A stretch of 64,000 nucleotides of DNA from a virus: IMG/VR virus record IMGVR_UViG_3300036823_000156, positions 19,960-83,959 of that record; one strand, written 5' to 3'. A model generated the notes under the pieces. The model was not told the DNA's origin. It saw only the letters and a program-made list of their open reading frames with translations, and did not search any database. Below are positions 15,996 through 23,627 of the stretch, one piece after another (position 1 is the first letter of the stretch; the number at the start of each line of letters is the position of its first letter). Position numbers and translations under genes: made by a program.

Positions 15996-18345
15996 CGTCG
16001 GCCTCTTCCGGCGCCTCATCCGGTTCCAGAACGCCGAGACTGTTCGCGTAAATGCTGACACCGAAACCACTCCCTACATCCTTCTTGGTGGCCGACACGA
16101 CGACCACGTCCACGTCCAGGTTGATCGCCTCGATCAGCTCGCGCATCGCCGGGAACGCCCACCGGTTGATCCGCACGTACACGTCCTCGTCGCCCTCGTC
16201 GTAGCCGAACAGCACGGCGCTGGTCAGCAGCTCGGGATCGCGCAACTGCTCCAGGATCTCGGCATCGGTGGCGTCCGGGTTGTCGCCGTACTTGCGCTGC
16301 TTCTCCAGTTCGTTGTCGAAGCGGATCTTGCGGATGAAACCGATCCACACCACCGGGTGCTCGCCCTTGGGCGGCATGTCGTTGGAGCTGTGCGTGGGGA
16401 TTGGCAGGCCGGCGAAGTCGGGCAGGCCGCGTCGGATGCCCTCGCGGTACTCGTGCAGCAGGTGGCTGACCCGGTGCAGCTCGAACGGGTCCTCGGCGGT
16501 GGCGAAGCCGATCATGGTGGCGATCGTCTTGGGCCCGATCCCCTTGACCGGTTTGTAGTCCCCCCAGTCGAACGCGCCGTAGCGGCGCTGCTCGGTCAGC
16601 GACCGCTCGACGGCCTCGCGGTGGGCCAGCATGGCCAGCGCGGTCGTCTCGCCGACGTTCGGGATCTGCAGCAGCCCGGCCCGCAGCGCGCCCGCCTCGC
16701 CCTCGGCCAGCAGGGCGGGGGCGGGCTCCCAGGACAGGTCGGACACCTGCGCGTCGGGGGCCAGGATGGTGATGCCGTGGTGCAGGATGTCCTGCATCAG
16801 GCGGGGTGTCTTCTCCTTGCCGGTCTTGGGCAGCTGGCCGGCGTAGAAGGCCAGCGGGTGGTTGGTCTTCAGCCACATCGACCAGTACGCGACCATGGAG
16901 TACGAGCAGGCGTGTGCGTAGTTGAACAGGTACTTGCTGGCCGTGGTCATCCTGGCCCAGATGCGCCGGGCGTCCTCACCGGAGATGCCGTGGTTGCTGG
17001 CGGCGCCGCGCTCGAAGGCGTCGTACAACTCGTTGAACGCGGCCTCGCCCAGCTTGCCGGAGATGATCCGCCGGATCCGGCCGATCTCGGTGCCGGAGAA
17101 CCCGCCGATCTGGGCCAGGATGCGGAACACCTGCTCCTGGAAGATCACCGTGCCGTAGCTGTGCCGGGTGATCTCGTCGATCACCGGATGCACCGACGGG
17201 ATGGCCAGCCGCCCGTGCCGACGGGCGACGTAGGCGGTGTACTCGCCCGATCCCAGCGGACCGGGCCGGGCCAGGGCGCTGATGTCGACGAGGTGGCGGA
17301 AGTCCTCGGGCTCGACGGCCCGGCAGACGCCGCGCTGGGTGCGTCCCTCGAACTGGAAGATGCCGGTCAGGTCGCCGTCCCGGAACGCGTCGAGCACCTT
17401 CTGGTCGTTGAGCGGGACGCGGTAGAGCTCCTCCAGCGGCATGTCGATGATCTTCAGTGACTGGCCGATCATGCCCATCGTGGTCAGTCCCAGGAAGTCG
17501 ATCTTCGTCATGCCGAGGTACTCGGCCGACTTCTTGTCCGCCGCCACGACGGAGACCTGGTGCTTGGTGGCCTTGGTCTTGCCGATCTCGCGGGTGTACG
17601 TGGCGCACACGTCGGTGATGGGTCGCGAGGAGATGACGATGCCGGCGGCGTGCACCGACATGCCGCGGTAGTCGCCCTCGAAGTTCTCGGCCTCCCGGAT
17701 CTGCGGCCACTTCTGAGCGATCTCGCGGGCCTTGGGGAACAGCTCGAACACGTCGTGCACCGAGTCGTTCTGGCGCGGGTCCCCGGCCTCCCGGTCGATG
17801 ATCAGGCCGGCCACCGTCTCGACCGCCCACTTCGGAATCCGGTAGACGCGGCCGATGTCCTTGATCGCCGTCTTGCCGCGGAACCGGGCGTAGTTGGCGA
17901 TGTTGCCGACGCAGTCCTCGCCGTACTTGCGCTTGGCGTACTCGACCATCTCGTGCCGGCGGTCGTCGGCGAAGTCGATGTCGATGTCGGGCATGTCGTC
18001 GCGGGTGGGGTCCAGGAACCGTTCGAACAGCATGTTGGGGTAGCGCATCGGGTTGATCTCGGTGATGCGCAGCAGATAGCACACCAGGCTGGCGGCGGCC
18101 GACCCCCGGCCTGGCCCGACGGCGATGCCGTGGTCCTTGGCGTGGCGCACCAGATCTGAAACGATCAAGAAGTAGTCGCAGAAGTCCTTGCCGACGATCG
18201 TGTCCATCTCGTAGTGGATGCGCGTGGTCACGTCGGCGGCGTGCTGCCCGAGGAACCCGTCGTGCGGTGCCCGGAACGTCCAGCCGTTGCGCAGCCAGGT
18301 CCATAGCAGCTCGGTGGAGTTGACCGGCTGGGACGCCGTGGTCAT
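15961..18345 (-). CDS. dnaE: DNA polymerase III alpha subunit, polymerase part (split DnaE)
   Basis: This 794-residue protein is the catalytic part of a bacterial DNA polymerase III alpha subunit without its PHP domain. Visible motifs are 'GPGRGSAAAS' near residue 80, the catalytic Asp pair in 'MPDIDIDF' near 118, the third acidic residue in 'KIDFLGL' near 283, fingers with 'FQEQVFRILAQIGGF', and a helix-hairpin-helix 'KGIGPKTIATM' near 600. An OB-like region and an acidic tail follow. The PHP part is encoded upstream at 18500-19429, separated by a 52-codon gene. The cut falls between the end of the PHP region and the palm, a natural domain border. The start ATG 18345 overlaps the small gene's stop (ATGA). 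Confidence 0.92.
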   Translation of the reverse strand: MTTASQPVNSTELLWTWLRNGWTFRAPHDGFLGQHAADVTTRIHYEMDTIVGKDFCDYFLIVSDLVRHAKDHGIAVGPGRGSAAASLVCYLLRITEINPMRYPNMLFERFLDPTRDDMPDIDIDFADDRRHEMVEYAKRKYGEDCVGNIANYARFRGKTAIKDIGRVYRIPKWAVETVAGLIIDREAGDPRQNDSVHDVFELFPKAREIAQKWPQIREAENFEGDYRGMSVHAAGIVISSRPITDVCATYTREIGKTKATKHQVSVVAADKKSAEYLGMTKIDFLGLTTMGMIGQSLKIIDMPLEELYRVPLNDQKVLDAFRDGDLTGIFQFEGRTQRGVCRAVEPEDFRHLVDISALARPGPLGSGEYTAYVARRHGRLAIPSVHPVIDEITRHSYGTVIFQEQVFRILAQIGGFSGTEIGRIRRIISGKLGEAAFNELYDAFERGAASNHGISGEDARRIWARMTTASKYLFNYAHACSYSMVAYWSMWLKTNHPLAFYAGQLPKTGKEKTPRLMQDILHHGITILAPDAQVSDLSWEPAPALLAEGEAGALRAGLLQIPNVGETTALAMLAHREAVERSLTEQRRYGAFDWGDYKPVKGIGPKTIATMIGFATAEDPFELHRVSHLLHEYREGIRRGLPDFAGLPIPTHSSNDMPPKGEHPVVWIGFIRKIRFDNELEKQRKYGDNPDATDAEILEQLRDPELLTSAVLFGYDEGDEDVYVRINRWAFPAMRELIEAINLDVDVVVVSATKKDVGSGFGVSIYANSLGVLEPDEAPEEADDDDDDLVGSNA

Positions 18346-18500
18346 CGCCACCCCCAACTCCGGTCGAGGTGCCGGCGGGCCGCCGCGCGAGCGTGGATCT
18401 GTTGCCACCACATGTGATTGGCCGTCATGTCGCCGCGCAGGCGAGCCTCCTTGGCCTGGGAGCGCATGTAGTTGTACCAATTCGTGTTGACGCGAGCCAT
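18342..18500 (-). CDS. small basic protein between the two polymerase genes, 52 aa
   Basis: This 52-residue protein lies exactly between the PHP gene and the polymerase gene and overlaps both by four bases. It is rich in Arg, Trp, Tyr and Ala ('NWYNYMRSQAKEARLRGD'), strongly basic and probably helical. Because it is translated in step with both halves of the polymerase, it could be a bridging or DNA-binding subunit, but that is speculation. It is not an intein fragment: no splicing blocks are visible. Confidence 0.65.
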   Translation of the reverse strand: MARVNTNWYNYMRSQAKEARLRGDMTANHMWWQQIHARAAARRHLDRSWGWR

Positions 18501-19429
18501 CACCACTCCAGGTCGTCGGTGGTGCCGGGGAAGCGCACGCGCTCGGTCTTGGGCAGCGTGACCTGGCAGCGCTGGCCGATCTCCTCGGAATTGCAGATGG
18601 CTTCCCACGCCTGTGTGCGGGTCAGGCCGGTGGCCATCAGCTGTTCGCCGATCTGCTTGTCGGACAGGGGGTAGGAGAGACGAATGTCGTATTCCCAGCC
18701 CGCGTCCTGGCTTTCCACCGTGCCGCCGCGCAGTGCCGCGTGAAGGGCCACCTGGACGCGATTCTGCTCTGGAAGGAGATAGTGAACGTCTGCGGTGGCA
18801 ACGAGGGGAATGCCGAACTCGGCGGAAAGCTCAGCGTAAATCCCGTTGAGTGTGCGACAACGTCGCAGTTCAGGGAAGCGCTGTACTTCGAGGTAGTACC
18901 CGTCGCCGTAGACGTCGAGGAACCAATTGATGACAGCTCTCGCTCGATCAAGGTCGAGATCGCTCGCCGTATCGCGTTGCTCACCAAGACTTTTGCCTCC
19001 CAGCAGGGTGCAGGCCAGCAGCGAGTCGGCGCAGCCCGAGGTGGAGATGAGGCCCTCGCCGTGCGCGGCCAGCATGTCGGAGTGGCAGGTGGGGAACTTG
19101 GAGGCCGCGGTCACGCCCAGGGTGGCCCACGACCCGGCCATCAGCTGGCACAGGTTGCGGTACCCGGCCAGGTTCTCCGCGACCACGGTCTGGTGCCACT
19201 TGCGCTTCTCGTTCGGCGGGGCGGTGTACAGCTCGCAGCCGAACGCCGGGTGCAGCCCGACGGCGAGCAGTTCCTTCTCCCATAGCGGGTGCGCCGTGGT
19301 GTTGCCATGGTCGGTGATGGCCGCGCCGGTGTAACCCAACTCGGCCAGCCGGGCGGCGTGCTCCTTCGGCGTCTTCGCCCCGTCGCCATAGCTGTAGGTG
19401 CAGTGCGTGTGGACACTGAAGAAGCGCAT
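18500..19429 (-). CDS. PHP-domain part of DNA polymerase III alpha (split DnaE)
   Basis: The 309-residue product is the N-terminal PHP region of a DnaE-type polymerase. Metal-binding residues are kept: His7 and His9 in 'VHTHCTYSYGDG', Asp-His in 'AITDHGN' near 40, Glu in 'FGCELY' near 68, and Asp-x-His in 'TADVHYL' near 220. Retention suggests a working metal site, either exonuclease or phosphatase. The C-terminal end, 'SEEIGQRCQV', matches the segment just before the palm in whole DnaE proteins, so the protein stops where the polymerase partner begins. In most bacteria the two parts are one chain. Confidence 0.88.
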   Translation of the reverse strand: MRFFSVHTHCTYSYGDGAKTPKEHAARLAELGYTGAAITDHGNTTAHPLWEKELLAVGLHPAFGCELYTAPPNEKRKWHQTVVAENLAGYRNLCQLMAGSWATLGVTAASKFPTCHSDMLAAHGEGLISTSGCADSLLACTLLGGKSLGEQRDTASDLDLDRARAVINWFLDVYGDGYYLEVQRFPELRRCRTLNGIYAELSAEFGIPLVATADVHYLLPEQNRVQVALHAALRGGTVESQDAGWEYDIRLSYPLSDKQIGEQLMATGLTRTQAWEAICNSEEIGQRCQVTLPKTERVRFPGTTDDLEW

Positions 19430-19659
19430 CACGGGTGTTTCGTTTGGTACTGCAGGACGGCGGCCTCCATCTTGCGGGCCGCGTTGACGATCGAGGTGCG
19501 GGCGCCGCGCACGCGGTGATCGTCGTGGGAGGCGCCGTCGATCAGCAGGTTGTCCAGGCGACCGTGCGCCATGGCCCACACGAAGATCGGCTTCTTCAGT
19601 TCCTCGTACAGGTCTTCGACGCGTTCGACGAGCTGCTCGTCCGGTGTTGGTGTCGACAT
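19429..19659 (-). CDS. hypothetical protein, 76 aa
   Basis: ATG 19659; the stop overlaps the PHP start by four bases. The product is helical throughout ('DEQLVERVEDLYEELKKPIF', then 'ARKMEAAVLQYQ'). No known motif. Its coupling to the polymerase genes suggests a role in replication. Confidence 0.6.
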   Translation of the reverse strand: MSTPTPDEQLVERVEDLYEELKKPIFVWAMAHGRLDNLLIDGASHDDHRVRGARTSIVNAARKMEAAVLQYQTKHP

Positions 19660-19670
19660 GGTCGTGCTCC

Positions 19671-20240
19671 TCACGTCTCGACGACTTCGTTGGCGCTGGC
19701 CCGGTAGGTCAGCTCCTCGGGAAGCTTCAGGGCGCCTCGGCGCAGCAGTCGGATGTCGTTGGTGGACAGTCGCAGCCGGTAGCCCCGAGGGGCGCCCTGC
19801 ACGAGCTGTGGCCACAGGATGGGCATGTCGGCCGGAGTGCCCGGCCACTGCGGCGCGTACTCACGACGGGACCGGATCAGCTGGCTGCGGTGGCTGCGGT
19901 GGATGTGCAGGTCGCCCAGCCACGGCGGGTTCAGCAGCTCGTCGCCGCCGTTCTCCAGATCCGTCCCGGTGGTGGCCAGCAGATCGGTGTCCAGGTCGGG
20001 CAGTGAGTGGTTCCGGTTGGTGACCAGCTCGTTGGCCATCATCAGGCCGTGGATGCACAGCCGCCACTGGTACGGCCCCCACATCGAGATCGCCAGAAAC
20101 CGCTTGTTCGTGGGAGAGTCGGGAGGCGCGAGGAGCAGCCGCAGCACCTCGGTCGAGGTCTCCACCTGCTCGACCAGATCCTCGTCAGTCAGGGACTGGG
20201 CCGCTTTGCCCGGCTCGATATGCGGCATCCAGGTGATCAT
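19671..20240 (-). CDS. pyrimidine-dimer DNA glycosylase-like protein (MSMEG_6728 family)
   Basis: The 189-residue protein starts 'MITWMPHIEPGKAAQSL', followed by a 'WGPYQWRLCIHGLMMANEL' helix and then 'PPWLGDLHIHRSHRSQLIR' near residue 118, with 'PGTPADMPILWP' near 145. This order matches the small actinobacterial family annotated as pyrimidine dimer DNA glycosylase. Related enzymes of the T4 endonuclease V type cut at UV-induced dimers. Whether this one is active is unknown. The longer upstream reading frame is rejected because it is Arg-rich and lacks a ribosome binding site. Confidence 0.6.
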   Translation of the reverse strand: MITWMPHIEPGKAAQSLTDEDLVEQVETSTEVLRLLLAPPDSPTNKRFLAISMWGPYQWRLCIHGLMMANELVTNRNHSLPDLDTDLLATTGTDLENGGDELLNPPWLGDLHIHRSHRSQLIRSRREYAPQWPGTPADMPILWPQLVQGAPRGYRLRLSTNDIRLLRRGALKLPEELTYRASANEVVET

Positions 20241-20326
20241 GCTTGCAGCCCATGTCCTTCCTGTGTGCTCCCGGCCGCCGCTCTCTGCGAACGACGGCCG
20301 GGACCCGTGGGTAGTGCAACTTTCAA

Positions 20327-20446
20327 TTACCTGCAGAAGTACAGGTAACCGGTCACCATCAGGATGGCGACGTTCAGAACAACCAACAGGACGCGCCACA
20401 GCGCCTGGTGGTTAGAACGGCGGCGCGCCGCCGGCAGTACGAGCAC
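20327..20446 (-). CDS. possible small single-span membrane protein, 39 aa
   Basis: A frame from GTG 20446 to TAA 20327 encodes a basic start followed by 'LWRVLLVVLNVAILMVTGYL', a clear hydrophobic span, and ends 'YFCR'. It overlaps the last 35 bases of the SSB-like gene. There is no strong ribosome binding site, so coupling to the upstream gene would be needed. It fills a gap that has no other gene on this strand. Confidence 0.35.
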   Translation of the reverse strand: MLVLPAARRRSNHQALWRVLLVVLNVAILMVTGYLYFCR

Positions 20447-21371
20447 CACGCGCACGCCGAGCGGGGGGAGCCGCAGCCGGTTCGGGAGCAGGGGCGGGGG
20501 CGGCATCCTCTTCGGCTTCTTCCTCGTCGGCGTCCTCGGGCGTCACGTTCGGGAACTCGGTGGTGAGGATCATGTCGATGATGTCGTCGTCGGAGTGCCG
20601 CTTCAGGGGCTTGAGCTCCAGCGACTTGGCGATCTTCACCAGCTCGGGCCGCTTGCCCCCTTCGGCCAGCGCGTCCAGCTCCTCGGCCCGCGCGGTGTAG
20701 GCGGGGTCGACCTCGGACTCGGCCTCCTCCTCGACCTCGTCGGCTTCCTCGGCCTCCTCCTCGACCTCGTCGGCCTCGTCCTCGTCCGACTCCTCGGCCG
20801 GCGACTCGATGCCCTCTTCGGCCTCGTCCTCCTCGTCCTCCGGAGCGGCGTGGTCCTCGGTCGGGGGCACCAGGAAGGACTTGATCTCCATCTTGGCGTC
20901 GGTCGTCACACCGGTCTGCGGGTTGGTGTACGGCTTGCCCATGTTGATCGAGACGACCAGCGCCATGCCGGCCTCGTCGACCTTCAGCGACCCGATCTTG
21001 GTGATCTTGTCGTCGCCCCGGGACGTCTTGGTCGCCGACACCATCGGGCCGTTCGCCCAGAAGTCCTGGATGTCGGAGTCGCTGGCACCCAGGGCCACCA
21101 GGAAGCCGTTGACGAAGCGCGAGCTGTCGTCGGTGACGTTCTGGTTGTTCCAGATGGACTGGCCGTTGTACTGGGCCTTGTTCGACCCGGTCGCCTCGTC
21201 GCATTCCCACACGAAGCGCAGCATGTCGTCGTTGTTCTTGTTCTTGGACAGCGTGAGCTGCTTCAACTTTCCGCGGTACGCACCGGCCGGACCCTCGAAG
21301 GCGGTGAAACCGGTGGCCGGGGTGGACTTGGCGGAAGCGGATGAGACTCCGCCGAGTTTCCTACGAGGCAT
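20412..21371 (-). CDS. SSB-like / recombination-associated protein with acidic linker
   Basis: A 319-residue protein. Residues 25-170 form a beta-rich domain ('AYRGKLKQLTLSKNKNNDDML', 'FVWECDEATG', 'LKVDEAGMALVVSINMGKP') of the kind found in phage single-strand DNA binding proteins that sit beside Sak4-type annealases. A Glu/Asp-rich segment covers about 170-230, then comes a short SAP- or Rho-N-like helical motif ('LVKIAKSLELKPLKRHSDDD'). The chain ends in a basic stretch and '-Pro-Pro-Phe'; ending in Phe recalls SSB tips that recruit partners. The gene lies 53 bases after the ATPase gene. Assignment is by pattern and context. Confidence 0.6.
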   Translation of the reverse strand: MPRRKLGGVSSASAKSTPATGFTAFEGPAGAYRGKLKQLTLSKNKNNDDMLRFVWECDEATGSNKAQYNGQSIWNNQNVTDDSSRFVNGFLVALGASDSDIQDFWANGPMVSATKTSRGDDKITKIGSLKVDEAGMALVVSINMGKPYTNPQTGVTTDAKMEIKSFLVPPTEDHAAPEDEEDEAEEGIESPAEESDEDEADEVEEEAEEADEVEEEAESEVDPAYTARAEELDALAEGGKRPELVKIAKSLELKPLKRHSDDDIIDMILTTEFPNVTPEDADEEEAEEDAAPAPAPEPAAAPPARRARGARTAGGAPPF

Positions 21372-21424
21372 GGAGATTGCCCTCTTTCTGTTGTACGACC
21401 CACGGGTTGGGGTGGGGGACTGTG

Positions 21425-22270
21425 TTACTTCTTCGCGCGGGCGGCCCGCCGGGCGGCGGCACCTGACAGGCCACCGGTCGCGGTCGCGGTCGCGGGCGCG
21501 GGTCGGGACTCGCCTTCCGCGTTGAACGCGCCGTTGATGCGCGCGCTGATCTGCGCCAGGGTGCGGTTGTCGGTGAACTTGCCGAGGCTGTCGGTCCAGT
21601 CCTTGGCGAAGTAGGGAGGCCGGGGCTGCCAGTAGATCCGCCGGACCTCGGTGCCCTTCTCGTTCTCCGTACCGTGTTCGATGATCTTCATGTAGCCGAC
21701 GCAGGTCATCATGCCACAGACGAAGTTGCTGATCTTGCCCTTCCCGCCCTCCAGAGCGGGAAGAACGGACTCGTCACCGCCGTCGGTGTCGACGTTCATG
21801 TCCTGTGCGGTCATGATCACGTTGCGCGGGTTGTCGCACAGCTCACCGATCAACCGGCGGGTCAGGTTCTGGTACTCCAGGTGGTCCTGGATCTGCAGGA
21901 CGTCGAGCTTGCGGGTGCCTTGCGCCGCCTTGCCGAACTCCCGGGACAAGATCCAGTCGATCGCCTTGGACTGGATGGAGGTGAGCGAGTCGAACAGTGT
22001 CCACTCGGGATCACCGTACTCGCCGTCCTCCCACGCCTGCTTGGCGGCCAGGAACGTCTCGAAGTCGGGACACACGATGATCTTGCCCTTGCCGCCGAGA
22101 CGGCGGGCCGAGGCGCCCTTGTCCTTCTCGCAGGAGATCACCAGATCCGCACCGCCGGCACCAGCGCCGAACACGGTCTTCCCGATGCCGGACTTCCCGT
22201 ACACCAACATGTTGACCGATACTGGCGTCTCGTCCAGGGCGACGGGGGTGGGTGCCTTGCGAGCGGGCAT
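21425..22270 (-). CDS. Sak4-like RecA-fold ATPase (AAA_24)
   Basis: This 281-residue protein has a Walker A motif 'GKSGIGKT' at residues 25-32, a Walker B-like strand 'EWTLFDSLTSI' near 88-98 and 'NVIMTAQDMN' near 148-157, typical of the single RecA-core ATPases called AAA_24 or Sak4. These phage proteins bind single-stranded DNA and promote annealing with an SSB partner. The SSB-like gene directly downstream fits that. The C-terminal 35 residues are Ala/Thr/Arg-rich and disordered. Function is inferred from fold and neighbours. Confidence 0.8.
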   Translation of the reverse strand: MPARKAPTPVALDETPVSVNMLVYGKSGIGKTVFGAGAGGADLVISCEKDKGASARRLGGKGKIIVCPDFETFLAAKQAWEDGEYGDPEWTLFDSLTSIQSKAIDWILSREFGKAAQGTRKLDVLQIQDHLEYQNLTRRLIGELCDNPRNVIMTAQDMNVDTDGGDESVLPALEGGKGKISNFVCGMMTCVGYMKIIEHGTENEKGTEVRRIYWQPRPPYFAKDWTDSLGKFTDNRTLAQISARINGAFNAEGESRPAPATATATGGLSGAAARRAARAKK

Positions 22271-22297
22271 GGTGTAGATCCTTCCGGCCGGAGACGA

Positions 22298-22444
22298 TCA
22301 GCTTAGCCTCTGCTGGAGAGGCTGGTCAAGCAGGTCGGGCAACGTGGCGTCGTCCGGGTGCACGGCCCGGTGCCGGTCGGAGAACATCCACACCAACTCC
22401 ACCAGCGCGACCACGCATACCAGTACTGCCAACATAAAGTTCAC
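22298..22444 (-). CDS. single-span membrane protein, 48 aa
   Basis: The GTG at 22444 overlaps the upstream stop (GTGA) and sets the start. Residues 3-21 ('FMLAVLVCVVALVELVWMF') form one membrane helix, followed by a short polar cytoplasmic or external tail. Unknown role. Confidence 0.6.
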   Translation of the reverse strand: MNFMLAVLVCVVALVELVWMFSDRHRAVHPDDATLPDLLDQPLQQRLS

Positions 22445-22731
22445 TGCATCCTCCTCTCGGTATGTTCGGCATTGATCTGATCGACCATCGCACGGGCGCC
22501 GACCAGAAAGTCCCGCCACCGGGTCGGTTCGGGCCCCGTCATGCCGAAATGCTCGCGCAACTCGGCCACCAGCACATCGTCGCCAGGGTTGCGATCAGGA
22601 TGCCCGAGAGCCTCGGAGAGTACGTCTCGGAACCTATCTGCCACGTCCGATGCAATGCGGTGCGCCGCTCGCGAATTCTCCAGCATGGCCAGTAGTCGCT
22701 GGATCTCGGCCGACGGTTCGATGTCCTTCAC
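22441..22731 (-). CDS. hypothetical helical protein, 96 aa
   Basis: I take GTG 22731 as start: a near-perfect GGAAGGAGAAGGA precedes it, and its GTGA overlaps the stop of the 52-residue gene upstream. The product is alpha-helical and acidic, with 'AHRIASDVADRFRDVLSEAL' and 'ELREHFGMTG'. No family recognised. Confidence 0.65.
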   Translation of the reverse strand: MKDIEPSAEIQRLLAMLENSRAAHRIASDVADRFRDVLSEALGHPDRNPGDDVLVAELREHFGMTGPEPTRWRDFLVGARAMVDQINAEHTERRMQ

Positions 22732-22886
22732 TCCTTCTCCTTCCCTTCCTCGTCTCGGCGTCGGTTCAGATCCCATGCTGTCGTGCCCTCGTAGCCGAAG
22801 TGGATGTGCGGCCCCATGTGATCAGCGGGCAGGTCGCAATGCAGGTCGCGCAACGCCTCGTAGGCCTCGCAGTCAGTCGGCAGCAT
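22728..22886 (-). CDS. small Cys/His-containing protein, 52 aa
   Basis: A short gene from ATG 22886 to TGA 22728. The product has the pattern Cys-x11-His-Cys-x5-His-x4-His-x-His ('DLHCDLPADHMGPHIHFG'), which could bind a metal ion. It overlaps the gene before it by 14 bases and is joined to the next by a GTGA overlap. The tight coupling on both sides supports it as a real gene. Confidence 0.6.
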   Translation of the reverse strand: MLPTDCEAYEALRDLHCDLPADHMGPHIHFGYEGTTAWDLNRRRDEEGKEKE

Positions 22887-23475
22887 GCTGCTTGCTCAGC
22901 CGGTTCAGGAATACCTGGTACTGCGCGCGGTGTTCGGTGATCTCGTGGATGATCTCGGCGACGCCGTCGTCGAACGGACGCGCACGCCACCCGGCGATCT
23001 CCCGATCCTTCCACTCGATGGCGTCGACCAGCAGCGCGATCACCGCATCGCGCGTGGCCCACCGGTCGTCGAAGACCAGCCGAGCATTGTGTTCCACGGC
23101 TTTGTATACGTATTCGCGGAGATCGGTCACTCGGCAGAACGCACGCCGGTCGTAGAACGCGGCCTTGTAGAAGATCGACACTCGACTGCGACCGAACGCG
23201 TCCGTGATCTCCGACCACATCGAATGCTCGGTCGCGCTCTTGGCCCAGCCTTCAGGTATCGTCACGTGACGAAACAACGTGTCGTGCTGGACGACATCGC
23301 CCAGCGTGAATCCGATCTCGGCCAGCTTGTCGCTGCCCTTGGTCGGCACCTGGTCGGAGTGCACCAGTTGGCGCTGCCCGTCGGCCTCCATGCCGGTGAT
23401 GTAGCCGCTCTGTCCCAGGGCCAGTAGGCCCACGAAGTTGGTCGCAGGATCGCGCCCGGACGTGTCCTCGATCAT
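22873..23475 (-). CDS. hypothetical protein, 200 aa
   Basis: ATG 23475 has GGAAGGG upstream. The protein is of mixed alpha/beta type. It contains 'ALGQSGYITGMEADGQRQLV' near residue 20 and a C-terminal helical region of about 70 residues. No enzyme motif is visible. It is the first of a run of four coupled small genes before the Sak4-like ATPase. Confidence 0.6.
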   Translation of the reverse strand: MIEDTSGRDPATNFVGLLALGQSGYITGMEADGQRQLVHSDQVPTKGSDKLAEIGFTLGDVVQHDTLFRHVTIPEGWAKSATEHSMWSEITDAFGRSRVSIFYKAAFYDRRAFCRVTDLREYVYKAVEHNARLVFDDRWATRDAVIALLVDAIEWKDREIAGWRARPFDDGVAEIIHEITEHRAQYQVFLNRLSKQHAAD

Positions 23476-23549
23476 CGCCTTCCCTTCCTCGCCAACGAGT
23501 CGGGCCGGCACCCCGTTCGAGATGCCGACCCGTACTCACTTCTGGTTGC

Positions 23550-23627
23550 TCAGCCGTCGCACTTCGTGCGGAAGCAGCTGGTACACACGTACCCTTCCTG
23601 GTGGCACGAACACCCGCAGGGGGTCAT
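23550..23627 (-). CDS. cysteine-rich microprotein, 25 aa
   Basis: The ATG at 23627 overlaps the stop of the secreted-protein gene (TGATG). The 25-residue product contains six Cys and one His: Cys-x-Cys-x-Cys-His near its start, then Cys-x2-Cys and a last Cys ('VCTSCFRTKC'). It resembles half of a zinc ribbon. Such a small, dense cysteine pattern with translational coupling is unlikely by chance, but expression is not proven. Confidence 0.5.
   Translation of the reverse strand: MTPCGCSCHQEGYVCTSCFRTKCDG

Noticed and set aside
15886-17460. Long plus-strand frame across the polymerase gene
   Set aside because: Shadow of the DnaE frame; no domain, no ribosome binding site.
18342-18500. Split intein between the polymerase halves
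   Set aside because: No splicing blocks at the end of the PHP gene or the start of the polymerase gene; the sequence between is a separate overlapping gene.
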